Positions 1 to 5,693 are shown, numbered from the stretch's first letter. The stretch is DNA of 6,139 bases from Oxalobacteraceae bacterium (GCA_947446335.1 CANFGA010000199.1:1-6139), one strand, 5' to 3'. Program-made: numbers and translations. Notes: a model not told the origin generated them from the letters alone.

Positions 1-1
1 C

Positions 2-2107
2 GAGGGCGAGTCGGCGCAGATATTTTGCATGGATGTCGACATCACCGAACGCAAGCAGGAGGAAATCACGCTGCTGATGGTCGGAGGAAATTTTCAGCAA
101 CTGTTCGAGAAATCGGCCGACGCCATCCTTCTGATCCAGGACGAGCGGATCGCCGATGTCAATCCTGCCGCGATCGCGATGTTCGAATACGATAGCAAGC
201 AGCAGATGCTGGGGCATGGCTTGGGTGATTTTTCACCACTGCAACAGCCTTCGGGTGAGTCTTCGCAAGCACTGAACCGGACCATGGCCTGGTGCGCCGG
301 CACCGACGGCAATCATCGCTACGATTGGCGCTACATTTCCTTTCGCGGCCGTTTGTTCTGGGCCGAGGTGCTGTTGACCTCGGTCACACTCGATCACCGC
401 AGCCTGTTTTACGCCGTCATCCGCGATGTTTCTACCCGCAAACTGGCCGAGCGCTCGCTGTATCTGTCGGCCCAGGTCTTTGAAAACAGCCGCGATGCAA
501 TGCTGGTCACCGATGAGCGCCGCCGCATCATTTCGATCAATCGCGCTTATGCCGATGTCACCGCCTATGGGCCGGATGACATGATCGGCCAGTCGTTGAC
601 GGTGAGTCGTTCCGGGCTCGCCGATCCGGCTTTTTCGCGCCAGGTCTGGGCCCAGATTGCGGCCGTCGGCTACTGGCAGGGCGAAGTCTGTGGCAAGCGC
701 CGGAACGGGCTCTCGTTTCCCGCCTGGTTATCGCTGACGGTGATCCGCGACCGCAACGCCGCCATCAGCAATTACATGGGGATCTTGACCGATATTACCG
801 ATCGCAAGAAGAGCGAAGAACGTACCCGCCATCTGGCTGAACATGATTTCTTGACCGATTTGCCCAATCGCGTGCTGCTGCTGGACCGGCTGAGCCTGGC
901 TTTGATGGCGGCGCGGCGCAAGCACAGCATGCTGGCCATCCTGTTCCTCGATCTCGACGATTTCAAGAGCATCAACGACACGCTCGGCCACCATGTGGGC
1001 GACTTGTTGCTGAAGGAAGTGGCCCGCCGCCTGCTCAAGTGCGTGCGCGCCATCGATACGGTCAGCCGGCAGGGCGGCGACGAATTTGTCATCATCCTGT
1101 CCGATATCGGCGGTGTCGAGCAAGCGGCTCACGTCGCTGGCAGCATCTTGCAGGCGGTTACAAAAGCATGCAGCATCGGCGAATATGCACTCAACGTATC
1201 GACTTCAGTTGGCATCAGCATCTATCCCAACGACGGTGACGATCTCGATGCGCTGGTCAAGAATGCCGATATCGCGATGTACCACGCGAAGGAAGCCGGC
1301 CGCAATCGCTTCCAATTCTTCAATGCCGCGATGAATGCCCAGGTCGTCGAACGAACCACGTTCATCGATGACTTGCGCAATGCGCTGGAGGGCAATCAAT
1401 TCACGCTGGAATACCAGCCCCAGATCGATGTTGCCACTGGCGCCGTGGTCGGTGCCGAAGCGCTGATCCGATGGCAACATCCGCAGCTCGGTCTGCTGCT
1501 GCCGGAGCGTTTCATCGGCGCAGCCGAAGAATGCGGCTTGATCATTCCGATCGGAAACTGGGTGCTGGAACAGGCTTGCCGGCAAGCGCGCAGCTGGCAT
1601 GATGCCGGCCATCCTTTGGTGGTTGCGGTCAATTTTTCAGTGGCGCAGTTGATGCAGCATGATTTGCGAAAAAGCGTCGCCGCTATGCTGCAAGCGTGCG
1701 CCTTGCCGAGCGGCTTGCTGGAGCTCGAACTGAACGAGGCCATCTTGATGAAGGGCGGCCCCAATGTCGCCGAGACACTCGATGCATTGCACCGGCTCGG
1801 CGTGAAGTTGACGATAGATCAGTTCGGCACCGGTTATTCACGCCTGAGTTGCTTGAAAAACTATCCGATCGACAAGCTCAAGATCGCGCAGCCGTTCATC
1901 GCCCGGATCACGGATCAGCCAGACGATGTTGCGATCATCGGCACCATCATTGCGCTAGCTAAGAGCATGAAAATGAAAGTCATCGCCGAAGGCGTCGAAA
2001 CGCGCACTCAGCTCGATTTCTTGCGTCAGCAGGGCTGCAATGAATACCAGGGTTTTCTGGCCAGCCCGGCGCTGCCTGCCGATGAACTGGCCAAGCTGCT
2101 GGGATGA
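2..2107 (+). CDS. PAS-PAS-GGDEF-EAL cyclic-di-GMP signalling protein (5' partial)
   Basis: The reading frame is open to the left edge. Codons before the ATG at 29 encode EGESAQIFC and run into MDVDITERK, the usual end of a PAS/PAC domain, so the ATG at 29 is internal and the true start lies outside. Numbering from that ATG: the tail of one PAS (to about 10), a second PAS (about 21-138, ending IRDVSTRK), a third PAS (about 141-260, ending LTDITDRK), a GGDEF domain (about 266-432) and an EAL domain (about 444-690). The GGDEF domain has DFLTDLPNR, FLDLDDFKSIND and an intact GGDEF at 349-353. RAID at 340-343 is the RxxD inhibitory site, five residues upstream of GGDEF. The EAL domain has EAL at 477-479, N535, E567/E570, K618, E654 and Q674. 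DDFG reads DQFG (Q598) and KID reads KIA (A620). Diguanylate cyclase activity is plausible; phosphodiesterase activity is doubtful. No membrane segment is visible in this part. Confidence 0.95.
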   Translation, partial: EGESAQIFCMDVDITERKQEEITLLMVGGNFQQLFEKSADAILLIQDERIADVNPAAIAMFEYDSKQQMLGHGLGDFSPLQQPSGESSQALNRTMAWCAGTDGNHRYDWRYISFRGRLFWAEVLLTSVTLDHRSLFYAVIRDVSTRKLAERSLYLSAQVFENSRDAMLVTDERRRIISINRAYADVTAYGPDDMIGQSLTVSRSGLADPAFSRQVWAQIAAVGYWQGEVCGKRRNGLSFPAWLSLTVIRDRNAAISNYMGILTDITDRKKSEERTRHLAEHDFLTDLPNRVLLLDRLSLALMAARRKHSMLAILFLDLDDFKSINDTLGHHVGDLLLKEVARRLLKCVRAIDTVSRQGGDEFVIILSDIGGVEQAAHVAGSILQAVTKACSIGEYALNVSTSVGISIYPNDGDDLDALVKNADIAMYHAKEAGRNRFQFFNAAMNAQVVERTTFIDDLRNALEGNQFTLEYQPQIDVATGAVVGAEALIRWQHPQLGLLLPERFIGAAEECGLIIPIGNWVLEQACRQARSWHDAGHPLVVAVNFSVAQLMQHDLRKSVAAMLQACALPSGLLELELNEAILMKGGPNVAETLDALHRLGVKLTIDQFGTGYSRLSCLKNYPIDKLKIAQPFIARITDQPDDVAIIGTIIALAKSMKMKVIAEGVETRTQLDFLRQQGCNEYQGFLASPALPADELAKLLG

Positions 2108-2113
2108 GTTCGG

Positions 2114-3085
2114 TTACTCCTGTTCCGATGCGTCGTGCAGCCAGATGCGCGCCACAACTTGCCCGTGATCGGATGCCCCCGGCAGCGCCAGTTGCAAGTG
2201 CTGGTTCAGATAGGCGACGTCGATCACGGTGCCGATCGCCTGGTTGGAATCTGGATGGAACTCTTCCGACATCAGGATATGGTCGATCGTCATCGCATGG
2301 CCGTGGTGCAAGTTGGTGCAAGCCATCTGGCGCAAGTCATCCCGGCGCAGCTGGATTTGCGCACTGTCGAACATGCGTCCGGCGAGTGGCTGGCCTGGCT
2401 CGCCATCGGTACCGAGCACGATCGCGGTCGTGACGGCATCGAGCGCATCGTTGAAGTCGCCCAGCACGATGCAGGGCCGGCCCGTGCTGCGCCGCAGGTC
2501 GCTCAGCAATACGCGCAGCGCAACGGCCTCGGTGCCGCGCCGGATCAGCGAGCGCAAGCTGGCCATCGCTTGCAGCAAAGCGGCATCGCCGACATCGCCG
2601 CTGTGATAATCGGGCATTCTCGATTTCAAGTGCACCACCAGCACATCGACTTGATGCGATCCGGGCAGGATGATCTGGACGTGCAGCACCGGCCGGGTAA
2701 AGCATGCGTCGTCATGGCTGCCGGGTGGCAGCGTGACGCCGTCGGGAAACCTGATGCAAGCGAGCGCCGGCCCGGCCAGCGGCAGACGCGATACCAGCGC
2801 CACGCTCGGCGTGAGGCGCGGCAAGGCCGGGTCGGGATCGAATCCGAGGCGCTGCGCATGGCGGTAATGAAGGGTGCGGGCCAGCACCTGATCGAGCGCC
2901 GCCTGTGAAAAAACCTCTTGAAAACCGACGACATCGGCATCGAGCAAATCGAGTTGCTGCGCGCTCCAGTTCAGCTTTGCTTCGTATTGCTCCGCCGTCA
3001 GCGGGGCCAGATTGGCATACAATACGGCCCCCGGCGGGGCCAGGTTGCACAGATTGAAGGTGGCAAAGCGCGTCTCTTGGGGCAT
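2114..3085 (-). CDS. Endonuclease/exonuclease/phosphatase (EEP) superfamily protein
   Basis: A 323-residue protein with the ordered motifs of the EEP fold, the metal-dependent phosphodiesterases that include DNase I and exonuclease III relatives. Visible are the early Asn in TFNLCNL (N11), the metal-binding Glu in VGFQEVF (E57), the His in VVHLKSR (H152), GDFND (D210, N212), the Asp-His of TIDHILMS (D268, H269) and the C-terminal SDH (D306, H307). All catalytic positions expected for the family are present, so it should be an active phosphoesterase; the substrate (DNA, RNA, lipid or sugar phosphate) cannot be read from sequence. No signal peptide is seen, so it is probably cytoplasmic. I chose the ATG at 3085, not the ATG 12 codons upstream at 3121, because GAGGAG lies 9 bases before it and the longer form would overlap the divergent gene. 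It converges on the GGDEF-EAL gene with a 6-base gap. Confidence 0.9.
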   Translation of the reverse strand: MPQETRFATFNLCNLAPPGAVLYANLAPLTAEQYEAKLNWSAQQLDLLDADVVGFQEVFSQAALDQVLARTLHYRHAQRLGFDPDPALPRLTPSVALVSRLPLAGPALACIRFPDGVTLPPGSHDDACFTRPVLHVQIILPGSHQVDVLVVHLKSRMPDYHSGDVGDAALLQAMASLRSLIRRGTEAVALRVLLSDLRRSTGRPCIVLGDFNDALDAVTTAIVLGTDGEPGQPLAGRMFDSAQIQLRRDDLRQMACTNLHHGHAMTIDHILMSEEFHPDSNQAIGTVIDVAYLNQHLQLALPGASDHGQVVARIWLHDASEQE

Positions 3086-3088
3086 AAT
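3060..3088 (+). promoter_or_regulatory. Candidate sigma-70 promoter for the ybaK-like gene
   Basis: GTGGCA (3060-3065, four of six matches to TTGACA) and CATAAT (3083-3088, five of six to TATAAT) are separated by exactly 17 bases. Transcription would begin near 3095, giving a leader of roughly 29 bases before the ATG at 3124. The -10 hexamer lies over the start codon of the divergent EEP gene, because its first three bases, CAT, are that ATG read on the other strand. Prediction by eye only. Confidence 0.35.
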
Positions 3089-3094
3089 CAGCAA

Positions 3095-3100
3095 CTCCTC
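3095..3100 (-). promoter_or_regulatory. Shine-Dalgarno of the EEP gene
   Basis: GAGGAG on the minus strand, 9 bases upstream of the ATG at 3085. It decides the start in favour of the shorter protein; nothing comparable precedes the upstream ATG at 3121. Confidence 0.7.
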
Positions 3101-3123
3101 ATCGAATGGATAGCGTATCACGC

Positions 3124-3615
3124 ATGGCCAAGAAAGAGCATATTTCCGAAACGCCGGCGACGCACATGCTGCGCAAACATCAGATCATTTTCTCGGATCA
3201 CGCCTACCCATATGAAGAACATGGCGGCACCAGCAGTTCTGCGCAAGCGCTGGGATTGGCGGAACATCTCGTCATCAAGACGCTGGTGATGCAAGACGAG
3301 AACGCCAAGCCTTTGATCGTACTGATGCACGGCGATTGCAAGGTGTCGACCAAGAATCTGGCGCGCGCGATACCTTGCAAGTCGATCGAGCCGTGCAAGC
3401 CGGAGGTGGCGCAGCGCCATTCCGGTTATCAGGTCGGCGGCACGTCGCCATTCGGCTTGAAGCGGGTGATGCCGATCTACGTCGAGGCCAGCATCTTGCA
3501 GCTGGAAAAAATCTACATCAACGGCGGTCGGCGTGGTTACCTTGTCGCGCTGGCGCCGCAGGTGCTGGTCGAGCTGTTGGCGGCGCAGCCGGTGCATTGC
3601 GCGTTGCAAGATTAG
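3124..3615 (+). CDS. ybaK: YbaK/EbsC-type aminoacyl-tRNA deacylase (Cys-tRNA(Pro) deacylase-like)
   Basis: A 163-residue cytoplasmic single-domain protein of the YbaK/ProX editing superfamily. Members hydrolyse mischarged tRNA, classically Cys-tRNA(Pro), in trans to prolyl-tRNA synthetase. Family marks are the N-terminal SETPAT and LRKHQIIFSDH segment, EHGGTSSSAQALG, the conserved lysine in VIKTL (K52), HGDCKVSTKNLAR, the VGGTSPFG loop (104-111) and a C-terminal INGGRRGYL. Length agrees with E. coli YbaK at about 159 residues. Two in-frame starts exist, at 3106 and 3124; neither has a convincing Shine-Dalgarno. I prefer 3124 because MAKKEHISETPAT resembles the usual beginning of betaproteobacterial homologues and it leaves a leader after the predicted promoter. 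Substrate specificity (Cys-tRNA(Pro) or another mischarged species) is inferred from the family. Confidence 0.88.
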   Translation: MAKKEHISETPATHMLRKHQIIFSDHAYPYEEHGGTSSSAQALGLAEHLVIKTLVMQDENAKPLIVLMHGDCKVSTKNLARAIPCKSIEPCKPEVAQRHSGYQVGGTSPFGLKRVMPIYVEASILQLEKIYINGGRRGYLVALAPQVLVELLAAQPVHCALQD

Positions 3616-3631
3616 TTGCGCCTGGCACTGC

Positions 3632-3660
3632 TTGCGAGAATATTAAAAATACAATAATCT
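3632..3660 (+). promoter_or_regulatory. AT-rich probable promoter region upstream of plsY
   Basis: A run of A and T at 3637-3660 stands out from the GC-rich surroundings. TTGCGA (3632-3637, four of six) followed after 17 bases by TAATCT (3655-3660, three of six) is one fit; TACAAT at 3650-3655 is a better -10 but lacks a well-spaced -35. The exact promoter is uncertain, but the composition and position between ybaK and plsY suggest plsY has its own start. Confidence 0.3.
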
Positions 3661-3679
3661 GGGCTGATTGAGGCGCAAA

Positions 3680-3684
3680 AAGGA
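3680..3684 (+). promoter_or_regulatory. Shine-Dalgarno of plsY
   Basis: AAGGA, 4 bases before the ATG at 3689. It fixes that ATG as the start rather than the in-frame TTG at 3668. Confidence 0.6.
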
Positions 3685-3688
3685 AACA

Positions 3689-4306
3689 ATGAATACAGTA
3701 TTGATGATGGTGGCGGCCTATTTGATCGGGTCGATTTCGTTTGCGGTGGTCACCAGCAAATTGTTCGGTCTGGCCGATCCGCGCTCATACGGGTCGAAAA
3801 ATCCGGGTGCGACCAATGTTTTGCGTAGCGGCAACAAAGCGGCTGCTTTGGTGACACTGTTTGGCGATGGCGCCAAGGGCTGGCTGGCAGTCTGGCTGGC
3901 CAGTCGTTACGCGCAAGACCTGGGTGTCGGCGATCTGGCGGTTGCGCTGGTCGCGCTCGGCGTGTTCCTGGGGCATTTGTGGCCGGTATTTTTTCGCTTC
4001 GTCGGCGGCAAGGGGGTCGCTACCGCGCTCGGCGTGCTGATCGGGCTCAATTGGATACTCGGCCTGGCGACGATGGTGAGCTGGCTGGTGATCGCGTATG
4101 CGTTTCGCTATTCGTCGCTGGCCGCGCTGGTCTCGGCGCTGTTCGCCCCTTTTTATTATGCATTGCTGTTCGGCATCGATGAAAAATGGTTTGCCGTGGT
4201 CGCGATGTGCGTGTTGCTGATCTATCGTCATCGCCAGAACATCACGAATTTACTGGCAGGCAAGGAAGGCCGCCTGGGCAGCAAGGGCGCAGCGAGCAGA
4301 AAGTGA
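3689..4306 (+). CDS. plsY: Acyl-phosphate:glycerol-3-phosphate acyltransferase PlsY
   Basis: A 205-residue inner-membrane enzyme that transfers an acyl group from acyl-phosphate (made by PlsX) to the sn-1 position of glycerol-3-phosphate. This gives lysophosphatidic acid, the first committed phospholipid precursor. All three PlsY signature regions are present: GSKNPGATNVLR (35-46), GDGAKG (59-64) and GHLWPVFFRFVGGKGVAT (95-112). Hydrophobic stretches at about 4-22, 50-72, 82-102, 112-135 and 140-165 fit a multispan protein, and the tail RHRQNITNLLAGKE matches the family's C-terminal end. Length is typical. An in-frame TTG at 3668 would add 7 basic residues, but AAGGA just before 3689 and the hydrophobic MNTVLMMVAAYLIGS start favour the ATG. 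It lies 73 bases after the ybaK-like gene on the same strand, a pairing I recall from other Burkholderiales. Confidence 0.97.
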   Translation: MNTVLMMVAAYLIGSISFAVVTSKLFGLADPRSYGSKNPGATNVLRSGNKAAALVTLFGDGAKGWLAVWLASRYAQDLGVGDLAVALVALGVFLGHLWPVFFRFVGGKGVATALGVLIGLNWILGLATMVSWLVIAYAFRYSSLAALVSALFAPFYYALLFGIDEKWFAVVAMCVLLIYRHRQNITNLLAGKEGRLGSKGAASRK

Positions 4307-4315
4307 AACGCTGCG
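4288..4315 (+). terminator. Stem-loop across the plsY stop codon (possible transcript end)
   Basis: CGCAGCG (4288-4294) and CGCTGCG (4309-4315) form a perfect 7-base-pair, GC-rich stem with a 14-base loop that contains the TGA stop. No T-run follows, so this is not a classical intrinsic terminator. It could stabilise the 3' end of the mRNA, or be chance. Confidence 0.3.
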
Positions 4316-4407
4316 AACTGGCTTGCTGCCCTTGATTTCAAGCATAACAGGCTCATGTATCAGGGATCGTCGCCTGCTGCGGCACTCTTATCCAAAGGCC
4401 AGTTTTC

Positions 4408-5055
4408 ATGACTACATCAATCAAGATCGATTTCGTTTCAGATGTTTCCTGCCCATGGTGTGTGATCGGATTGCGGGGTTTGCAACAGGCGCTCGCCAAT
4501 CTCGGCCCTGAGGTGCAAGCCGATATTCATTTTCAGCCGTTCGAACTCAATCCCGCGATGGTCGCCGAGGGCCAGGACATGGGCGAACATATCGCCGAAA
4601 AATACGGTTCCAGTCCTGAGCAGATGGCGCAATCGCGCGAAATGATCCGCGCACGCGGTGCCGAACTGGGCTTTACCTTCGACATGCAGCAGCGCGGTCG
4701 CATCTACAATACCTTCGACGCGCACCGCTTGCTGCATTGGGCCGGACTCGAAGGGCGCCAGCAGCCATTGAAGGAAGCCTTGTTCAAGGCTTACTTCACC
4801 GATGGACAAGATCCTTCTTCGCACGCCGTGTTGCTGCGTCTGGTGAAAGAAGTCGGGCTCGACGTGGTTGCCGGGGCGCAGATCCTGGCCACGGACGCGT
4901 ATGGCGCCGATGTGCGCGAACTCGAACAATTCTATCAAGGCCAGGGCATCAGCTCGGTGCCGGCGATCATCATCAACGACCGTCACTTGATCTCCGGCGG
5001 TCAGGCGCCTGAAGTATTCGAACAAGCCTTGCGCCAGATTATCGCGTCCAATTAA
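4408..5055 (+). CDS. DsbA-family thiol oxidoreductase, FrnE-like (cytoplasmic)
   Basis: A 215-residue thioredoxin-fold protein with the DsbA helical insertion, close to the FrnE / 2-hydroxychromene-2-carboxylate isomerase-like group. The redox motif CPWC is at 15-18, directly after the first beta strand (IKIDFVSDVS). Other family marks are FQPFELNP (42-49), NTFDAHRLLHWA (101-112), the cis-proline in SSVPAIIIN (P185) and ISGGQAPEVF near the C-terminus. No signal peptide is present, so it acts in the cytoplasm, unlike periplasmic DsbA. Members have disulphide oxidoreductase or isomerase activity and are often linked to oxidative stress; the partner here is unknown. The ATG has AAAGG (4394-4398) 9 bases upstream. 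The 101-base gap before it shows no convincing promoter by eye. It is the only strong gene in this stretch; the long antisense frame opposite it has no family features. Confidence 0.92.
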   Translation: MTTSIKIDFVSDVSCPWCVIGLRGLQQALANLGPEVQADIHFQPFELNPAMVAEGQDMGEHIAEKYGSSPEQMAQSREMIRARGAELGFTFDMQQRGRIYNTFDAHRLLHWAGLEGRQQPLKEALFKAYFTDGQDPSSHAVLLRLVKEVGLDVVAGAQILATDAYGADVRELEQFYQGQGISSVPAIIINDRHLISGGQAPEVFEQALRQIIASN

Positions 5056-5069
5056 TCGCCGTTGATTCG

Positions 5070-5091
5070 GCTTACCCGGTAGCGCTTTTTT
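5070..5091 (+). terminator. Probable intrinsic terminator after the FrnE-like gene
   Basis: GCT-t-AC pairs with GTAGC (5070-5075 with 5079-5083) around a short CCG loop, with one bulged T. GC and then six consecutive T follow at 5086-5091. A second small hairpin, GCCG/CGGC (5058-5061 with 5068-5071), lies just upstream and overlaps it. Position 15 bases after the stop codon fits a terminator; the stem is short, so confidence is moderate. Confidence 0.4.
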
Positions 5092-5146
5092 CAGGCTACA
5101 CTTAGCATGTTGCTTGCCAGGTTGGCACGCTGTCGGAACGTTTTCT

Positions 5147-5153
5147 AGGAGGT
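5147..5153 (+). promoter_or_regulatory. Strong Shine-Dalgarno of the DUF427 gene
   Basis: AGGAGGT, a full complement to the 3' end of 16S rRNA, 8 bases before the ATG at 5162. It rules out the in-frame TTG at 5114 and suggests efficient translation. Confidence 0.85.
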
Positions 5154-5161
5154 GCCGGAAC

Positions 5162-5452
5162 ATGCCTAAAGCCATCTGGAATGGTGTCGTGATCGCCGAA
5201 GCGGGCGACGATGAAGTGCAGATCGTCGAAAACAATGTCTATTTTCCGCTTGCGACGGTGCATCAGGAATACTTGCGCAACAGCGTGCGGCAAACCTCGT
5301 GCGCCTGGAAAGGCCGCGCCAATTATTACCATGTCACCGTTGCCGGCAAGGTCAATCAGGATGCCGCCTGGACCTATCGCGAACCGCTCGTTGCTGCCGT
5401 GCAAATCGCCGGTCACATCGCCTTCTGGCGCGGTGTCGTCGTCTCGCGCTGA
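5162..5452 (+). CDS. DUF427 domain-containing protein
   Basis: A 96-residue protein consisting of a single DUF427 domain over its whole length. Characteristic parts are the opening MPKAIWNGVVIAE, YFPLATVHQEYLR (about 28-40), the central CAWKGRANYY (47-56) and AAWTYREP followed by IAFWRGVVV at the C-terminus. Proteins of this family are small, soluble and rich in beta strands; their biochemical function is not established, and I do not assign one. No signal peptide or membrane segment is visible. The start is fixed by AGGAGGT 8 bases upstream. It lies between the FrnE-like gene, from which a probable terminator separates it, and the sigma-54 control region of the nitrate-binding protein gene. 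It is therefore likely a single-gene transcript, although I could not find a clear promoter in 5092-5146. Confidence 0.88.
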   Translation: MPKAIWNGVVIAEAGDDEVQIVENNVYFPLATVHQEYLRNSVRQTSCAWKGRANYYHVTVAGKVNQDAAWTYREPLVAAVQIAGHIAFWRGVVVSR

Positions 5453-5473
5453 GCCTGCAGCACGCTTTCTGAT

Positions 5474-5505
5474 GGCGCTGCGCTGGCCGCGCCGTATTGC
5501 TTTTT
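5474..5505 (+). terminator. Possible intrinsic terminator after the DUF427 gene
   Basis: GGCGC (5474-5478) pairs with GCGCC (5489-5493) around a 10-base loop. Five T follow at 5501-5505 within a pyrimidine-rich run. The 7 bases between stem and T-run are more than ideal, so termination would be imperfect. Confidence 0.3.
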
Positions 5506-5538
5506 CTTTCCTTTGCCTCCCTTTTTGCCTCGTTTTGG

Positions 5539-5577
5539 TGCGACGCACAAAGGCGGTGCCAAAATCGCTGCGACGCA
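5539..5577 (+). repeat. Direct repeat TGCGACGCA, two copies 30 bases apart
   Basis: TGCGACGCA occurs at 5539-5547 and again at 5569-5577, an offset of exactly 30 bases or about three helical turns. The first copy lies within the palindrome GTGCGACGCAC (5538-5548) and its end supplies the left half of the NtrC-like site. The second begins another inverted repeat, CGCAT-6-ATGCG (5574-5589). The spacing suggests two protein-binding sites on the same DNA face. Confidence 0.6.
5544..5560 (+). promoter_or_regulatory. NtrC-like enhancer binding site
   Basis: CGCACAAAGGCGGTGCC matches the NtrC pattern TGCAC(C/T)-N5-GGTGCA in its core: GCAC, the correct 7-base gap, then GTGC, with the preceding G also matching. 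The outermost bases differ (C and C instead of T and A). Its centre, 5552, is about 106 bases upstream of the transcription start predicted from the sigma-54 promoter, the usual enhancer distance. A weaker second site may start at 5574. Inference from consensus knowledge; not computed against a matrix. Confidence 0.55.
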
Positions 5578-5631
5578 TGCTGAAATGCGCCAATTTGTCT
5601 CCTTATTCTGATCTTTTCCTGACTCCCTCGC

Positions 5632-5646
5632 TGGCACACCATTTGC
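5632..5646 (+). promoter_or_regulatory. Sigma-54 (RpoN) -24/-12 promoter of the nitrate-binding protein gene
   Basis: TGGCAC (5632-5637), 5 bases, then TTGC (5643-5646) match the sigma-54 core exactly, with the preferred C before and T after. The invariant GG (5633-5634) and GC (5645-5646) are 12 bases apart as required. With the C at -12, transcription would begin near 5658, giving a 64-base leader to the ATG at 5722. Sigma-54 promoters need an enhancer-binding activator, and an NtrC-like site lies upstream, consistent with induction under nitrogen limitation. Confidence 0.82.
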
Positions 5647-5661
5647 TGTTACCGGATTAAC

Positions 5662-5693
5662 GGCTGGCCGCTGCAGCATCGCACCGGCTTGCC
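5662..5693 (+). other. Predicted hairpin in the mRNA leader
   Basis: Within the 64-base leader, 5662-5670 can pair with 5685-5693: three GC pairs, one T-T mismatch, a G-T wobble and four more GC pairs, closing a 14-base loop. It ends 17 bases before the Shine-Dalgarno (GGAG at 5711). No T-run follows, so it is not a terminator by itself. It could influence translation or mRNA stability, or be chance in GC-rich DNA. Confidence 0.3.

Noticed and set aside
2135..2908. 257-codon open frame on the plus strand opposite the EEP gene
   Set aside because: It is antisense to a gene with complete EEP motifs, has no recognisable domain and no ribosome-binding site; long shadows are expected at this GC content.
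3623..3635. TGGCAC...TTGC upstream of plsY resembling a sigma-54 promoter
   Set aside because: The spacer is 3 bases instead of 5, so the GG and GC are only 10 bases apart; sigma-54 does not tolerate this.
3668..3688. TTG start giving a 7-residue longer PlsY
   Set aside because: The extension is basic (RRKKE) and has no upstream Shine-Dalgarno, whereas AAGGA precedes the ATG at 3689.
5123..5137. TGGCACG upstream of the DUF427 gene resembling a -24 element
   Set aside because: The position of the -12 element reads CGGA, without the essential GC.
4438..5235. 265-codon open frame on the minus strand opposite the FrnE-like gene
   Set aside because: It mirrors the coding frame of a protein with CPWC and cis-proline motifs and has no family features of its own.
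5211..5660. Plus-strand frame of 149 codons overlapping the DUF427 gene and the gap
   Set aside because: It is a shifted frame of DUF427 followed by a pyrimidine-rich non-coding run; no ribosome-binding site or domain.
5652..5663. CCG-GATTAA-CGG hexaloop resembling an ANTAR-protein (NasR/NasT) RNA target
   Set aside because: It has only a 3-base stem, the loop lacks the expected A1/G4 pattern, there is no partner hairpin, and it lies partly upstream of the predicted transcription start.
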